Part shown: positions 1 to 6,399 of the stretch, one piece after another
Position numbering within the stretch: position 1 is the first letter of the stretch
Layout: the number at the start of each line of letters is the position of its first letter
Source of the DNA: an uncultured Pseudomonadota bacterium
Lineage (GTDB): Bacteria; Pseudomonadota; Gammaproteobacteria; Methylococcales; Methylomonadaceae
NCBI GenBank assembly: GCA_903904275.1
Contig: CAIVBX010000179.1
Location: 1-8,949 of the forward strand
Reading direction: 5' to 3'
Length of the DNA: 8,949 nucleotides
Position numbers and translations under genes: made by a program
The notes under the pieces: model-generated
The model's input: only the letters and a program-made list of their open reading frames with translations
Database searches by the model: none
Told to the model about the DNA's origin: nothing

Positions 1-170
1 GTTGAAAGCATTGATACACAAGCAAGAGCTTGTCCTAATTGATTAACGGCAATTTCGGGTTGATTTTGATATTGTTTCGCGGCTTGCCAACTGTCGGTGA
101 GTTTAACCCACACGCCACGGATTCCGTGTTCTTCAAATAAAAAACGTCTTAAACAATCTTGTTCTGGCAT
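1..170 (-). CDS. hslO: Hsp33 redox-regulated chaperone, N-terminal fragment (cut by window edge)
   Basis: This is the first 56 residues of a gene that runs off the left edge. The start MPEQDCLRRFLFEEHGIRG lines up with the start of E. coli Hsp33 (MPQHDQLHRYLF...RG), and the downstream run with conserved LGQALACVSMLS fits the first helix of that family. Hsp33 is a cytoplasmic holdase that becomes active on oxidation, through a C-terminal zinc site of four cysteines; that domain lies outside the window, so its state cannot be checked. The ATG at 168-170 was chosen because it matches the family start. No strong ribosome binding site precedes it. It lies 27 bases after the trkH stop on the same strand with no terminator between, so it may be read as the last gene of a trkA-trkH-hslO unit. 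The family call rests on about 56 residues and is good but not certain. Confidence 0.85.
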   Translation of the reverse strand, partial: MPEQDCLRRFLFEEHGIRGVWVKLTDSWQAAKQYQNQPEIAVNQLGQALACVSMLS

Positions 171-197
171 TGGATTTTAAAAAGTAAAATGAAAAGG

Positions 198-1655
198 TTA
201 TTTACGCCAGAATTCAGGCACAAACAGAATAACAATTGAAAAAATTTGGACTCGTCCAAGTAACATGGCAAACGTACAAATAGCGGTTTGAAAATCACTT
301 AAAATACTGTAATTACTCGCAGGTCCAACAAGATTTAAACCAGGACCTGCATTATTGAAACAGGCAATAATTGCTGAAAATGCTGTTAAAAAATCCAATC
401 CACTCAATAAAAGTGCAAACACTAATCCAACAATGCACATAAAATACAAAAAAATGAATCCTGTAACAGAAGTTACAATACTGTTATCAACAACGTTTCC
501 GCCAATCTTCAGCGGTTTCTGTGCGTAAGGGTGAATAAACTTGAACATTTCAAGGCGAGCTTGTTTCATTAAAATAATTGTACGAATCATCCGAATTCCG
601 CCCCCAGTTGACCCAGTTGACACGGTAATACTGCTCAAAAATAACATGAACATCGGTACAAAAATTGGCCATTGATTAAAATCTTGTGTCATAAATCCAG
701 ACGTTGTGGCAACAGTGACTAAATTAAACGTTGCGTGACGTAAACATACCCAAAAATCAGAATAAGTGTTGTTATGCCACAATACACTTGCAGCTAAGAG
801 GCAACTCACAATAAGTAAAGACAAAACAGCACGAACTTCAATATCCTTAACGTAAGGTGAAAAAGAACCTTTTTTCATAGCTAAAAAATGTGTCGCGAAA
901 TTTAACGCTGCTATGAGTTGAAACACCGTTAAAACAATTTCGATTGGTAACGAGTTAAAAAAACTAATACTATTATCATGTGTTGAAAAACCACCTAAAC
1001 TCATTGCTGCAAACGCATGACAAACCGAATCAAACCAATTCATTCCAGCCAATTTCAATGACAAAATACAAGTAATTGTAATAATGCCGTAAGCTAGCCA
1101 CAATGATTTTGCAACTTGTGCAACACGTGGTGACATGTCAGATTCTTTTACAGAACCTGGTGATTCAGATTTAAATAACTGCATTCCACCAACACCAAGA
1201 ATTGGCAAAACAGCAACCGCAAAAACAATAATGCCGATACCGCCAAACCATGTTAATTCATGCCGCCAAAGATTTATTGACATTGGCATTGTGTCTAAAC
1301 CACTAAAAATAGTCGCGCCTGTCGTACTTAATGCAGAAATAACTTCAAAATACGCATCAACAAATTTCAAATCAGGAAATTGCAACATAAATGGCAAGGT
1401 ACAAACTGTTGAAGCAACTCCCCAACATAAAGTTACCAATAAAAAAGCCGCTTGTTGTGATATTTTTTTAGACGCATTTTTAGTTAAAAAAAACATCAAG
1501 AAACCTAAAATCAATACAATGCGGGTGGCATCATAAAAAGCCGTTGTTGCGCCGTCATCACTAAAAAAAGCCATTCCTAAACATGTTGTCATTAAGCCGC
1601 CAAACCCCATAACGACAACGCCAAGTATGTGTGTGATAGTGAAAAATGATTTCAT
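198..1655 (-). CDS. trkH: Trk potassium uptake system, channel-forming membrane subunit TrkH
   Basis: TrkH forms the inner-membrane K+ pathway and is gated by TrkA. At 485 residues it matches E. coli TrkH (483). The four-fold membrane-pore-membrane plan of the SKT superfamily is visible through its filter segments: TTGAT at 111-115, SLGGFSTHD near 219-227, TTSGF at 317-321 and NNAGPG at 434-439. The filter glycines are G113, G221/G222, G320 and G437. WFGGIGIIV (136-144) and LPILGVGGMQL (150-160) are strongly conserved in TrkH. The glycine-rich gating loop of the third repeat is STGSTGGGIRMIR (346-358). The C-terminus ends in the family's typical F-x-P-x-FWR(E/K). R468 is kept, but residue 470, where E. 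coli has glutamate in GRLEVF, is glutamine here (codon CAA, bases 246-248). The ATG start at 1653-1655 lies 10 bases after the trkA stop. KtrB was rejected because the TrkH-specific N-terminal helices are present and the partner is a tandem-RCK TrkA. Confidence 0.96.
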   Translation of the reverse strand: MKSFFTITHILGVVVMGFGGLMTTCLGMAFFSDDGATTAFYDATRIVLILGFLMFFLTKNASKKISQQAAFLLVTLCWGVASTVCTLPFMLQFPDLKFVDAYFEVISALSTTGATIFSGLDTMPMSINLWRHELTWFGGIGIIVFAVAVLPILGVGGMQLFKSESPGSVKESDMSPRVAQVAKSLWLAYGIITITCILSLKLAGMNWFDSVCHAFAAMSLGGFSTHDNSISFFNSLPIEIVLTVFQLIAALNFATHFLAMKKGSFSPYVKDIEVRAVLSLLIVSCLLAASVLWHNNTYSDFWVCLRHATFNLVTVATTSGFMTQDFNQWPIFVPMFMLFLSSITVSTGSTGGGIRMIRTIILMKQARLEMFKFIHPYAQKPLKIGGNVVDNSIVTSVTGFIFLYFMCIVGLVFALLLSGLDFLTAFSAIIACFNNAGPGLNLVGPASNYSILSDFQTAICTFAMLLGRVQIFSIVILFVPEFWRK

Positions 1656-1663
1656 TTAGACAG

Positions 1664-1667
1664 CCTT
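1664..1667 (-). promoter_or_regulatory. trkH ribosome binding site overlapping the trkA stop codon
   Basis: On the minus strand the trkA stop reads TAAGG, so the purine run AAGG shares two bases with the stop codon. It sits eight bases ahead of the trkH ATG. This arrangement favours translational coupling, with ribosomes finishing trkA loading onto trkH. The site is short and modest, so its strength is uncertain. Confidence 0.55.
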
Positions 1668-3033
1668 AGTTTTTAATGGGTTGAAATGATTTTTCGATAT
1701 ATGGAATCAATTTCTTGTCCATTGCAAACATAATGACATGGTCATCTTCTTTAAAAACAGTATCATGGTGAATGGCTATCACCTCATAGTTACGAATTAA
1801 CGCCCCCATCACAATGCCATCAGGGAATTTGACCGAATCGACCCGTTTGCCAACGACAGAATCATCATGTCCATTATGATGAGCAACCGCTTCAATCGCT
1901 TCTGCTGTACCTCCGCAAAGCGAACAAACTTCAGCGACATCACCCTTCCGAACGTGTTTTAAAATACTACCGAGCGTTTCTTGATTTGGTAAAACGACTG
2001 CATCAATGCTGGTACCTGGTAACAATTTTGTGTATGTCGTGTGATTAAGCAAGCAAATCGTTTTTCTTGCCCCTAAACTTTTTGCAAGTGACGCAGAAAT
2101 AATGTTCACGCCATCATTATCGGTAATTGCACAAAATAAATCGGTATCTGCTATGGATTCGTCTTGTAATAATTTTTCATCCGCACAGTCACCCAATAGA
2201 ACCACTGTTTTGTCTAAATCATTTGCAATTTTTTTAGCGCGTTTAGGGTCGCGTTCAATGATTTTAACTTGATGTTTTTCTTCTAATGCGAGAGCTAATC
2301 GTTTGCCAACATGTCCACCACCTGCAATGATAATGCGTTTAATCGGTGCTTCTAATTTCCCTAATTCTTCCAATACGCTATGAACTTCTTTTCGTGGTGC
2401 AACAAAAAATACTTCGTCACCTGTTTCAATTGTTGATTCGCCATTAACAAAAAAAGGTTCACCATTTCTGAAAATAGCCACAATTCGCGTTTTTCGACTA
2501 ATTAAACGTTCTTTAATCGTTTTAATTTTCTTGCCTGTTAAAATACCGTTTGCAACAACCTTTACTGAAAATAATCGTACTAATCCCCCTGCAAATTCTG
2601 AAACTTGCAACACTCCAGGAAATTCAATTAAATTGCGAATGGCATTCATCACAATTTGTTCAGGACTAATTACGATGTCAACAGGAATGCCTTTATCACC
2701 AAAAAGGCGCGGATGTTTTAAATAGTCAATTGCTCTGACACGAGCAATCGTTTTGGGTTTTGAATAAAGTGCGTTAATAATTAAACACGCAAGCATATTA
2801 GTTTCATCGCGGTCTGTGACAGCAATCACCATATCCGTATTACTTATCCCCGCTTGTTCTAAAACACTAGGATGCGCCGCATTACCTGTCACCGTTGCAA
2901 TATCAAAACGTTCTTTCAACGCTTCGAGTAAATCAGTGCGAAAATCCACGACAACAATATCATTTTCTTCGCTTGCTAACGCTTCTGCCACGGAAGCTCC
3001 CGTGACCCCCGCTCCCAAAATAACTATTTTCAT
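1666..3033 (-). CDS. trkA: Trk potassium uptake system, NAD-binding regulatory subunit TrkA
   Basis: TrkA is the peripheral cytoplasmic subunit that binds nucleotides and opens or closes TrkH. The 455 residues (E. coli 458) show the tandem RCK plan. The first Rossmann fold has GAGVTG at 7-12 and the acidic end of strand two at D30. RCK_C domain 1 lies at about 140-220. The second Rossmann fold has AGGGHVG at 237-243 and E260, and RCK_C domain 2 lies at about 365-450, ending in HVIMF and FQPIKN as in E. coli. Two full RCK units separate it from single-RCK KtrA. One oddity is C370-S-L-C373 with H385, H386 and H389 nearby, at a place where E. coli TrkA reads SLRRGAAEAIEAVAHG. The ATG at 3031-3033 begins MKIVILGAG, the usual family start; its ribosome binding site is weak. 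It is the first gene of the leftward trkA-trkH(-hslO) unit and is divergent from edd. Confidence 0.97.
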   Translation of the reverse strand: MKIVILGAGVTGASVAEALASEENDIVVVDFRTDLLEALKERFDIATVTGNAAHPSVLEQAGISNTDMVIAVTDRDETNMLACLIINALYSKPKTIARVRAIDYLKHPRLFGDKGIPVDIVISPEQIVMNAIRNLIEFPGVLQVSEFAGGLVRLFSVKVVANGILTGKKIKTIKERLISRKTRIVAIFRNGEPFFVNGESTIETGDEVFFVAPRKEVHSVLEELGKLEAPIKRIIIAGGGHVGKRLALALEEKHQVKIIERDPKRAKKIANDLDKTVVLLGDCADEKLLQDESIADTDLFCAITDNDGVNIISASLAKSLGARKTICLLNHTTYTKLLPGTSIDAVVLPNQETLGSILKHVRKGDVAEVCSLCGGTAEAIEAVAHHNGHDDSVVGKRVDSVKFPDGIVMGALIRNYEVIAIHHDTVFKEDDHVIMFAMDKKLIPYIEKSFQPIKN

Positions 3034-3080
3034 GGGTAATAAACTTGTAATTAAGGATTGAAGGCGCGGATTTTACCTAA

Positions 3081-3142
3081 GTTTATAGTTTTAGGCACGG
3101 GCTAACTTTGTAATATAATCGCTGCATCCCATAACTATAAAC
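3081..3142. repeat. Perfect 10-base inverted repeat flanking the edd -10 box
   Basis: GTTTATAGTT at 3081-3090 and its exact reverse complement AACTATAAAC at 3133-3142 are separated by 42 bases, with centres 52 bases apart, or roughly five helical turns. The left arm falls in the presumed trkA promoter and just upstream of the edd promoter. The right arm falls in the edd leader between the likely transcription start and the ribosome binding site. Because the left arm lies upstream of that start, an edd transcript from this promoter could not fold the pair into a hairpin. A paired protein-binding site is therefore the more natural reading. No regulator gene is adjacent. Confidence 0.5.
3114..3119 (+). 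promoter_or_regulatory. edd promoter, -10 box
   Basis: TATAAT matches the sigma-70 -10 consensus at all six bases and lies 35 bases ahead of the edd start codon. The best-spaced upstream hexamers (TTAGGC at 3091-3096 for a 17-base spacer) match the -35 consensus poorly. A TG pair lies at 3109-3110, three bases from the box, so it is not a standard extended -10. The position is plausible; the start site is inferred. Confidence 0.55.
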
Positions 3143-3145
3143 AAA

Positions 3146-3150
3146 AAGGA
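3146..3150 (+). promoter_or_regulatory. edd ribosome binding site
   Basis: AAGGA lies four bases before the ATG at 3155, inside a purine run. It supports this start, whose encoded MNP and following residues match the E. coli Edd N-terminus. Confidence 0.7.
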
Positions 3151-3154
3151 ATCT

Positions 3155-4975
3155 ATGAATCCCATTATTCAAAGTGTTACTAGTGAAATTATCGAACGTA
3201 GTCATGTTACACGCTCCGCTTATTTAAAACATGTCGATACTTATTCGAAGAAAAAACCACAACGTGTCGGCATGGGGTGTGCGAATTTAGCGCATGGTTT
3301 TGCCGCATGTGATTCTGAAGAAAAAGGCGATTTAACTGGTGAAATCAAACCGAATATCGCCATTATCACGTCTTACAACGATATGTTGTCAGCCCATCAA
3401 CCATACAAACATTATCCTGATTTAATCAAAACTGCGATTCATGAAGCAGGTGGTGTTGCACAAGTAGCGGCAGGTGTTCCCGCCATGTGTGATGGCATTA
3501 CGCAAGGTCAAGCAGGCATGGAGTTATCACTTTTTAGCCGCGATTTAATTGCAATGACAACCGCAATCGGCATGAGTCACAACATGTTTGACGGTGGTCT
3601 TTATTTAGGTGTTTGCGACAAAATTGTTCCTGGTTTGTTGATTGGTGCATTAAGTTTTGGACATTTACCAGCGATTTTTGTTCCTGCTGGTCCAATGCCT
3701 AGCGGTATTACAAACAAAGAAAAATCCGAAGCACGTCAAAAATATGCGTTAGGTCAAATTGGTCGTGAAGAATTATTGGCAGCGGAATCGGCTTCATATC
3801 ATAGTGCGGGAACATGTACATTTTACGGCACAGCAAATACGAATCAAATGATGATGGAAATGCTGGGGTTACATTTACCAGGCAGTTCATTTGTGAATCC
3901 TTACACACCATTACGCGATGAATTAACCAAAGAAGCAGCGCGTCAAATTTTGAAATTTACTGATTTGGGCGATGATTACCGTCCGCTTGCTTATGTTGTA
4001 AATGAAAAAGCGATTGTCAACGCGGTTATCGGTTTATTAGCAACGGGCGGGTCAACCAATCACACCATGCACTTAATCGCGATTGCTCGCGCGTCTGGAA
4101 TTAACTTAAATTGGGATGATTTCGATCGTTTGTCAAAAGTGATTCCATTGCTAGCGAAGGTTTATCCAAATGGTTCGGCAGACGTAAATCACTTTCATGC
4201 TGCAGGTGGCATGGGAGCTATTATTTCGCAATTATTGAATAATGGTTTGATGCACGAAGATACGATTGCCGTTGCAGATAAACGTGGTATGGCTAGTTAC
4301 ACCAAAGAACCAAAGTTGAGTAATAACAAATTAGTTTGGGACAACTCTCTTGATGAACCGTTAGATTTGAGTGTTATTAGCACAGTAGCAAAACCCTTTG
4401 CAGAAAGTGGTGGTTTGCACGTTATGAAAGGGAATTTAGGACGTGGTGTATCGAAATTATCTGCGCTAGATTCTGAACAATTAGTCATTGAAGCTCCTGC
4501 TGTCGTTTTTGACGATCAAGAGGATTTGCTTGCCGCATTTAGACGTGGTGAATTGGAAAAAGATTTTATTGCGGTGATTCGATTCCAAGGACCTAGAGCA
4601 AACGGCATGCCTGAGTTACACAAACTCACACCACCTATGGGGGCTTTACAAGATAAAGGCTTTAAAGTGGCGTTAATTACAGATGGAAGAATGTCAGGTG
4701 CATCAGGCAAAGTGCCTTCCGTCATCCATTTATGTCCAGAATGTGAAGTTGGCGGTCCGCTTGCGAAAGTCCACAACGGCGACATCATTTCGTTGAATTT
4801 ACAAACAGGTGACATCAATGTTTTAGTGAATGATGCTGAATTTAATGCCCGTATTCCTGTGCCAAATACGGCTAAAAATCACCACATGGGTATGGGACGT
4901 GAAATGTTTGGTCATTTCCGTTTAGGTGCATCATCTGCTGAAACTGGTGCATCAAATTTGTTTATTGTTGATTAG
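3155..4975 (+). CDS. edd: 6-phosphogluconate dehydratase, Entner-Doudoroff pathway
   Basis: Edd removes water from 6-phosphogluconate to give 2-keto-3-deoxy-6-phosphogluconate, which Eda then splits to pyruvate and glyceraldehyde 3-phosphate. It is a cytoplasmic iron-sulfur enzyme of the IlvD/Edd family. The 606 residues (E. coli 603) are collinear with E. coli Edd from the start (TSEIIERSHVTRSAYL). Landmarks are AIITSYNDMLSAHQPY at about 69-84, GVPAMCDGITQGQ at 107-119, and SHNMFDGGLYLGVCDKIVPG at 141-160 with C154. C221 lies in GTCTFYGTANTNQM (219-232). C154 and C221 sit at the positions assigned to the 4Fe-4S cluster in this family. LATGGSTNHTMHL and the C-terminal TDGRMSGASGKVPS block are also intact. 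IlvD was ruled out by the Edd-specific N-terminus and overall match. The gene is transcribed alone from the region shared with trkA and ends at a strong terminator; eda, zwf and pgl are not in the window. Confidence 0.97.
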   Translation: MNPIIQSVTSEIIERSHVTRSAYLKHVDTYSKKKPQRVGMGCANLAHGFAACDSEEKGDLTGEIKPNIAIITSYNDMLSAHQPYKHYPDLIKTAIHEAGGVAQVAAGVPAMCDGITQGQAGMELSLFSRDLIAMTTAIGMSHNMFDGGLYLGVCDKIVPGLLIGALSFGHLPAIFVPAGPMPSGITNKEKSEARQKYALGQIGREELLAAESASYHSAGTCTFYGTANTNQMMMEMLGLHLPGSSFVNPYTPLRDELTKEAARQILKFTDLGDDYRPLAYVVNEKAIVNAVIGLLATGGSTNHTMHLIAIARASGINLNWDDFDRLSKVIPLLAKVYPNGSADVNHFHAAGGMGAIISQLLNNGLMHEDTIAVADKRGMASYTKEPKLSNNKLVWDNSLDEPLDLSVISTVAKPFAESGGLHVMKGNLGRGVSKLSALDSEQLVIEAPAVVFDDQEDLLAAFRRGELEKDFIAVIRFQGPRANGMPELHKLTPPMGALQDKGFKVALITDGRMSGASGKVPSVIHLCPECEVGGPLAKVHNGDIISLNLQTGDINVLVNDAEFNARIPVPNTAKNHHMGMGREMFGHFRLGASSAETGASNLFIVD

Positions 4976-4988
4976 TTCTGAAAAATTG

Positions 4989-5022
4989 CACATCTCATTG
5001 ATTGTAATGAGATGTGTTTTTT
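4989..5022 (+). terminator. Rho-independent terminator of edd, probably bidirectional
   Basis: An 11-base perfect stem (4989-4999 with 5006-5016) with a 6-base loop is followed at once by six T (5017-5022), a standard intrinsic terminator 13 bases after the edd stop. On the minus strand the same stem is followed, after three bases, by five T (complement of 4981-4985), so it can also end transcription coming from hda. The T-run abuts the hda stop codon at 5021-5023. Confidence 0.9.
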
Positions 5023-5716
5023 AAACGTTAAGTAAAAGTTGTTTTAAAAATGGAATGGTTAATTTTCGTTTTGCAGACAACGAAGCACGGTCTAATTTCT
5101 CCAACATTGCCCATAAACTATCAAGTTCAGCATAATGTTGAATCGTTAAAAATCGTCCCACTTGTGGCGAAATTTCTAATCCCATCGAATCTGCTTTAAA
5201 AATTAAAGCATCCACACTACTTGTATCTACTAGCGTTCGTAACTGCATAATTGCGCCCCAACTTAAACGTGTTTTTAAATCTAACGTTTTAATCGTCATG
5301 TGATTAGGCAAATTTGTAGAAGAAATAATGAGTCGATTCCCGCGCTCGTAATGCCGTTGCATAAAATATGAAAAGGCTTGCTCCCATTTATCTTTTTCTA
5401 AAATCCAATCCACATTATCAATACAAACAACATCATAATCATCTAATCCCAGAAAAATGGATGGCGTATGTCGATGATAACGTGCTAAATCAAAATAAAA
5501 AGAAGGTCTTTCATGTGATTGTGCGTAATGGCAACAGGCTTGTAATAAATGACTTTTACCTTGCCCAGACTTCGCCCACAAAAAAATTTGTTGAGCATCA
5601 TCGCCCATGACACACTGCTTTAAATCGTCGATAATCGCTTGGTTTGCACCCGCAAAAAAATCATCAAAAGTTTGATTTGCTCGGAATTCAAAATGCAGCG
5701 GATATTGCTCTGTCAT
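5021..5716 (-). CDS. hda: Hda, DnaA-related regulator of replication initiation
   Basis: Hda works with the DNA-loaded beta clamp to make DnaA hydrolyse its ATP, which limits origin firing to once per cycle. The 231 residues (E. coli 233) hold one AAA+ domain. Walker A is AKSGQGKSHLL (48-58) with K54; E. coli Hda has arginine at this position. Walker B is VVCIDN (96-101) with D100. The arginine-finger box is DLKTRLSWG (146-154) with R150, matching E. coli DLASRLDWG. The tail LDRASLSAKRKLTIPFLKQLL (208-228) is nearly the Hda signature. It lacks the DNA-binding domain IV of DnaA. Near the N-terminus, QYPLHF (4-9) resembles a hexameric clamp-binding motif, in the same place as QLSLPL in E. coli Hda. 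The E. coli sensor-2 arginine position appears to be D199. The ATG (5714-5716) overlaps the stop of the upstream gene by four bases and has no ribosome binding site of note, so translational coupling is likely. Confidence 0.95.
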   Translation of the reverse strand: MTEQYPLHFEFRANQTFDDFFAGANQAIIDDLKQCVMGDDAQQIFLWAKSGQGKSHLLQACCHYAQSHERPSFYFDLARYHRHTPSIFLGLDDYDVVCIDNVDWILEKDKWEQAFSYFMQRHYERGNRLIISSTNLPNHMTIKTLDLKTRLSWGAIMQLRTLVDTSSVDALIFKADSMGLEISPQVGRFLTIQHYAELDSLWAMLEKLDRASLSAKRKLTIPFLKQLLLNV

Positions 5717-6066
5717 TTTTGCGTGTTTTGAAATGGTGGGCGAACATAAAATGCCGCACCAAAAAAAAGCGACAAACTAAAAAACACTTCTAAACCTGCC
5801 AACCAACGTTCATCCGCGTTTGCATAACATTCGATTGCACCATGAATAAAATAAAATAAACTCAGATATGCCATCCAAGAACAACTTTTTTTATTCGCAT
5901 TTAAAAATTGCCGCAAAGGAATCAACAAAGGTGTGACGCTTAAAAATAAACTCAATGAAATAGGAAAGCGTGTTGAAGGAAATAAAACGGTTTGCCATAA
6001 CATCAGCAAACCGAATAATCCTATAAATGCACTAACTGCAAACCAATGAAAATAACGCGGATTCAC
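5713..6066 (-). CDS. DUF2069 family integral membrane protein of unknown function
   Basis: This is a 117-residue protein with four likely membrane helices: about 8-28, 34-52, 62-80 and 88-107. A short polar stretch with lysines (58-61) falls between helices two and three. The motif FIHGAIECYAN (about 73-83) followed by ERWLAGLEV fits my memory of DUF2069 proteins, small inner-membrane proteins of Proteobacteria with no assigned role. The start is GTG (6064-6066), forming a GTGA overlap with the stop of the arsC-like gene. The ribosome binding site is poor, so coupling to upstream translation is likely. Its stop overlaps the hda start by four bases (ATGA). Being locked between arsC and hda suggests shared expression but does not reveal a function. 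Confidence 0.82.
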   Translation of the reverse strand: MNPRYFHWFAVSAFIGLFGLLMLWQTVLFPSTRFPISLSLFLSVTPLLIPLRQFLNANKKSCSWMAYLSLFYFIHGAIECYANADERWLAGLEVFFSLSLFFGAAFYVRPPFQNTQK

Positions 6067-6398
6067 AATAACGCCAACACATTTTCAGGTGGACGACCGA
6101 TTACTGCTTTCGTTTCAGTAACAGCAATGGGACGTTCTAACAAATTGGGATATTTCACAATCGCTTCAAATAATTCTTCGCGTGTCACATTTTCATTAGC
6201 AACCAATTCATATTCCACTTCGCCATGACGCATAAATTGACGCGGTTCTAAACCCAATTTTCGCGCAACAATGTCTAATTCTTCAACGCTCAAAGGTGTT
6301 TTTAAATACTCAATAATCGAAACGTTAACCCCTTTTTCTTGTAAAAGAGCTAATATACTTTTTGACTTTGAACAATTTGGATTGTGATAAAGAATCAT
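6063..6398 (-). CDS. arsC: ArsC/YfgD-family thioredoxin-fold protein (glutaredoxin-dependent arsenate reductase type)
   Basis: The 111-residue protein begins MILYHNPNCSKSK, the ArsC active-site loop with the nucleophile C9. The arginines matching those that bind arsenate in E. coli plasmid ArsC are present: R57 in FMRHGE, R89 in LLERPI and R102 in IGRPPE. The closest familiar relative is E. coli YfgD, next to hda there as here. That context and the lack of arsR, arsB or acr3 nearby suggest a housekeeping protein rather than a dedicated arsenic resistance enzyme, so arsenate reduction is a family label and not shown. The start is the ATG at 6396-6398, one base after the ftsH stop (TAAaATG), with GAGG upstream inside ftsH. 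A longer reading from a TTG at 6420-6422 would overlap ftsH and add eight residues that do not match the family. The stop overlaps the next gene by four bases. Confidence 0.9.
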   Translation of the reverse strand: MILYHNPNCSKSKSILALLQEKGVNVSIIEYLKTPLSVEELDIVARKLGLEPRQFMRHGEVEYELVANENVTREELFEAIVKYPNLLERPIAVTETKAVIGRPPENVLALL

Positions 6399-6399
6399 T

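Larger units (their letters stand above)
3034..3154. promoter_or_regulatory. Divergent trkA-edd intergenic control region
   Basis: This is the only sizeable promoter region inside the window. Rightward, TATAAT at 3114-3119 is a perfect -10 box for edd; at 16-18 base spacing there is no good -35, so it may need an activator. Transcription would start near 3126, giving a leader of about 29 bases. Leftward, TAAAAT (complement of 3070-3075) is a candidate trkA -10, again with a poor -35 and a leader of about 30 bases. The two upstream regions overlap around 3091-3100. I saw no clear site for a named regulator. Confidence 0.6.

Noticed and set aside
1135..1536. Open frame of 133 codons on the plus strand inside trkH
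   Set aside because: It lies opposite a clearly conserved gene, has low-complexity Lys/Pro-rich composition and no family resemblance; it is a shadow frame.
3044..3122. Possible HexR operator near edd (TGTAAT sequences at 3046-3051 and 3109-3114)
   Set aside because: Each shows only the left half of the expected near-palindrome; the right half (ATTACA or ACAA at the right spacing) is missing in both.
4732..4746. Cys-Pro-Glu-Cys in the Edd C-terminal region as a possible extra cluster site
   Set aside because: The pair sits in a variable stretch (E. coli has TPEAYDGG there) and the family cluster cysteines C154 and C221 are both present, so chance is the simpler explanation.
5110..5140. Loss of the Hda sensor-2 arginine (Asp199) as a sign of a broken protein
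   Set aside because: As I recall, other gammaproteobacterial Hda proteins also lack arginine there, and Walker A, Walker B, the arginine finger and the C-terminal signature are intact.
6063..6398. Arsenic resistance operon
   Set aside because: Only an ArsC-fold gene is present, in the conserved setting beside hda; no ArsR, efflux pump or other arsenic genes lie around it.
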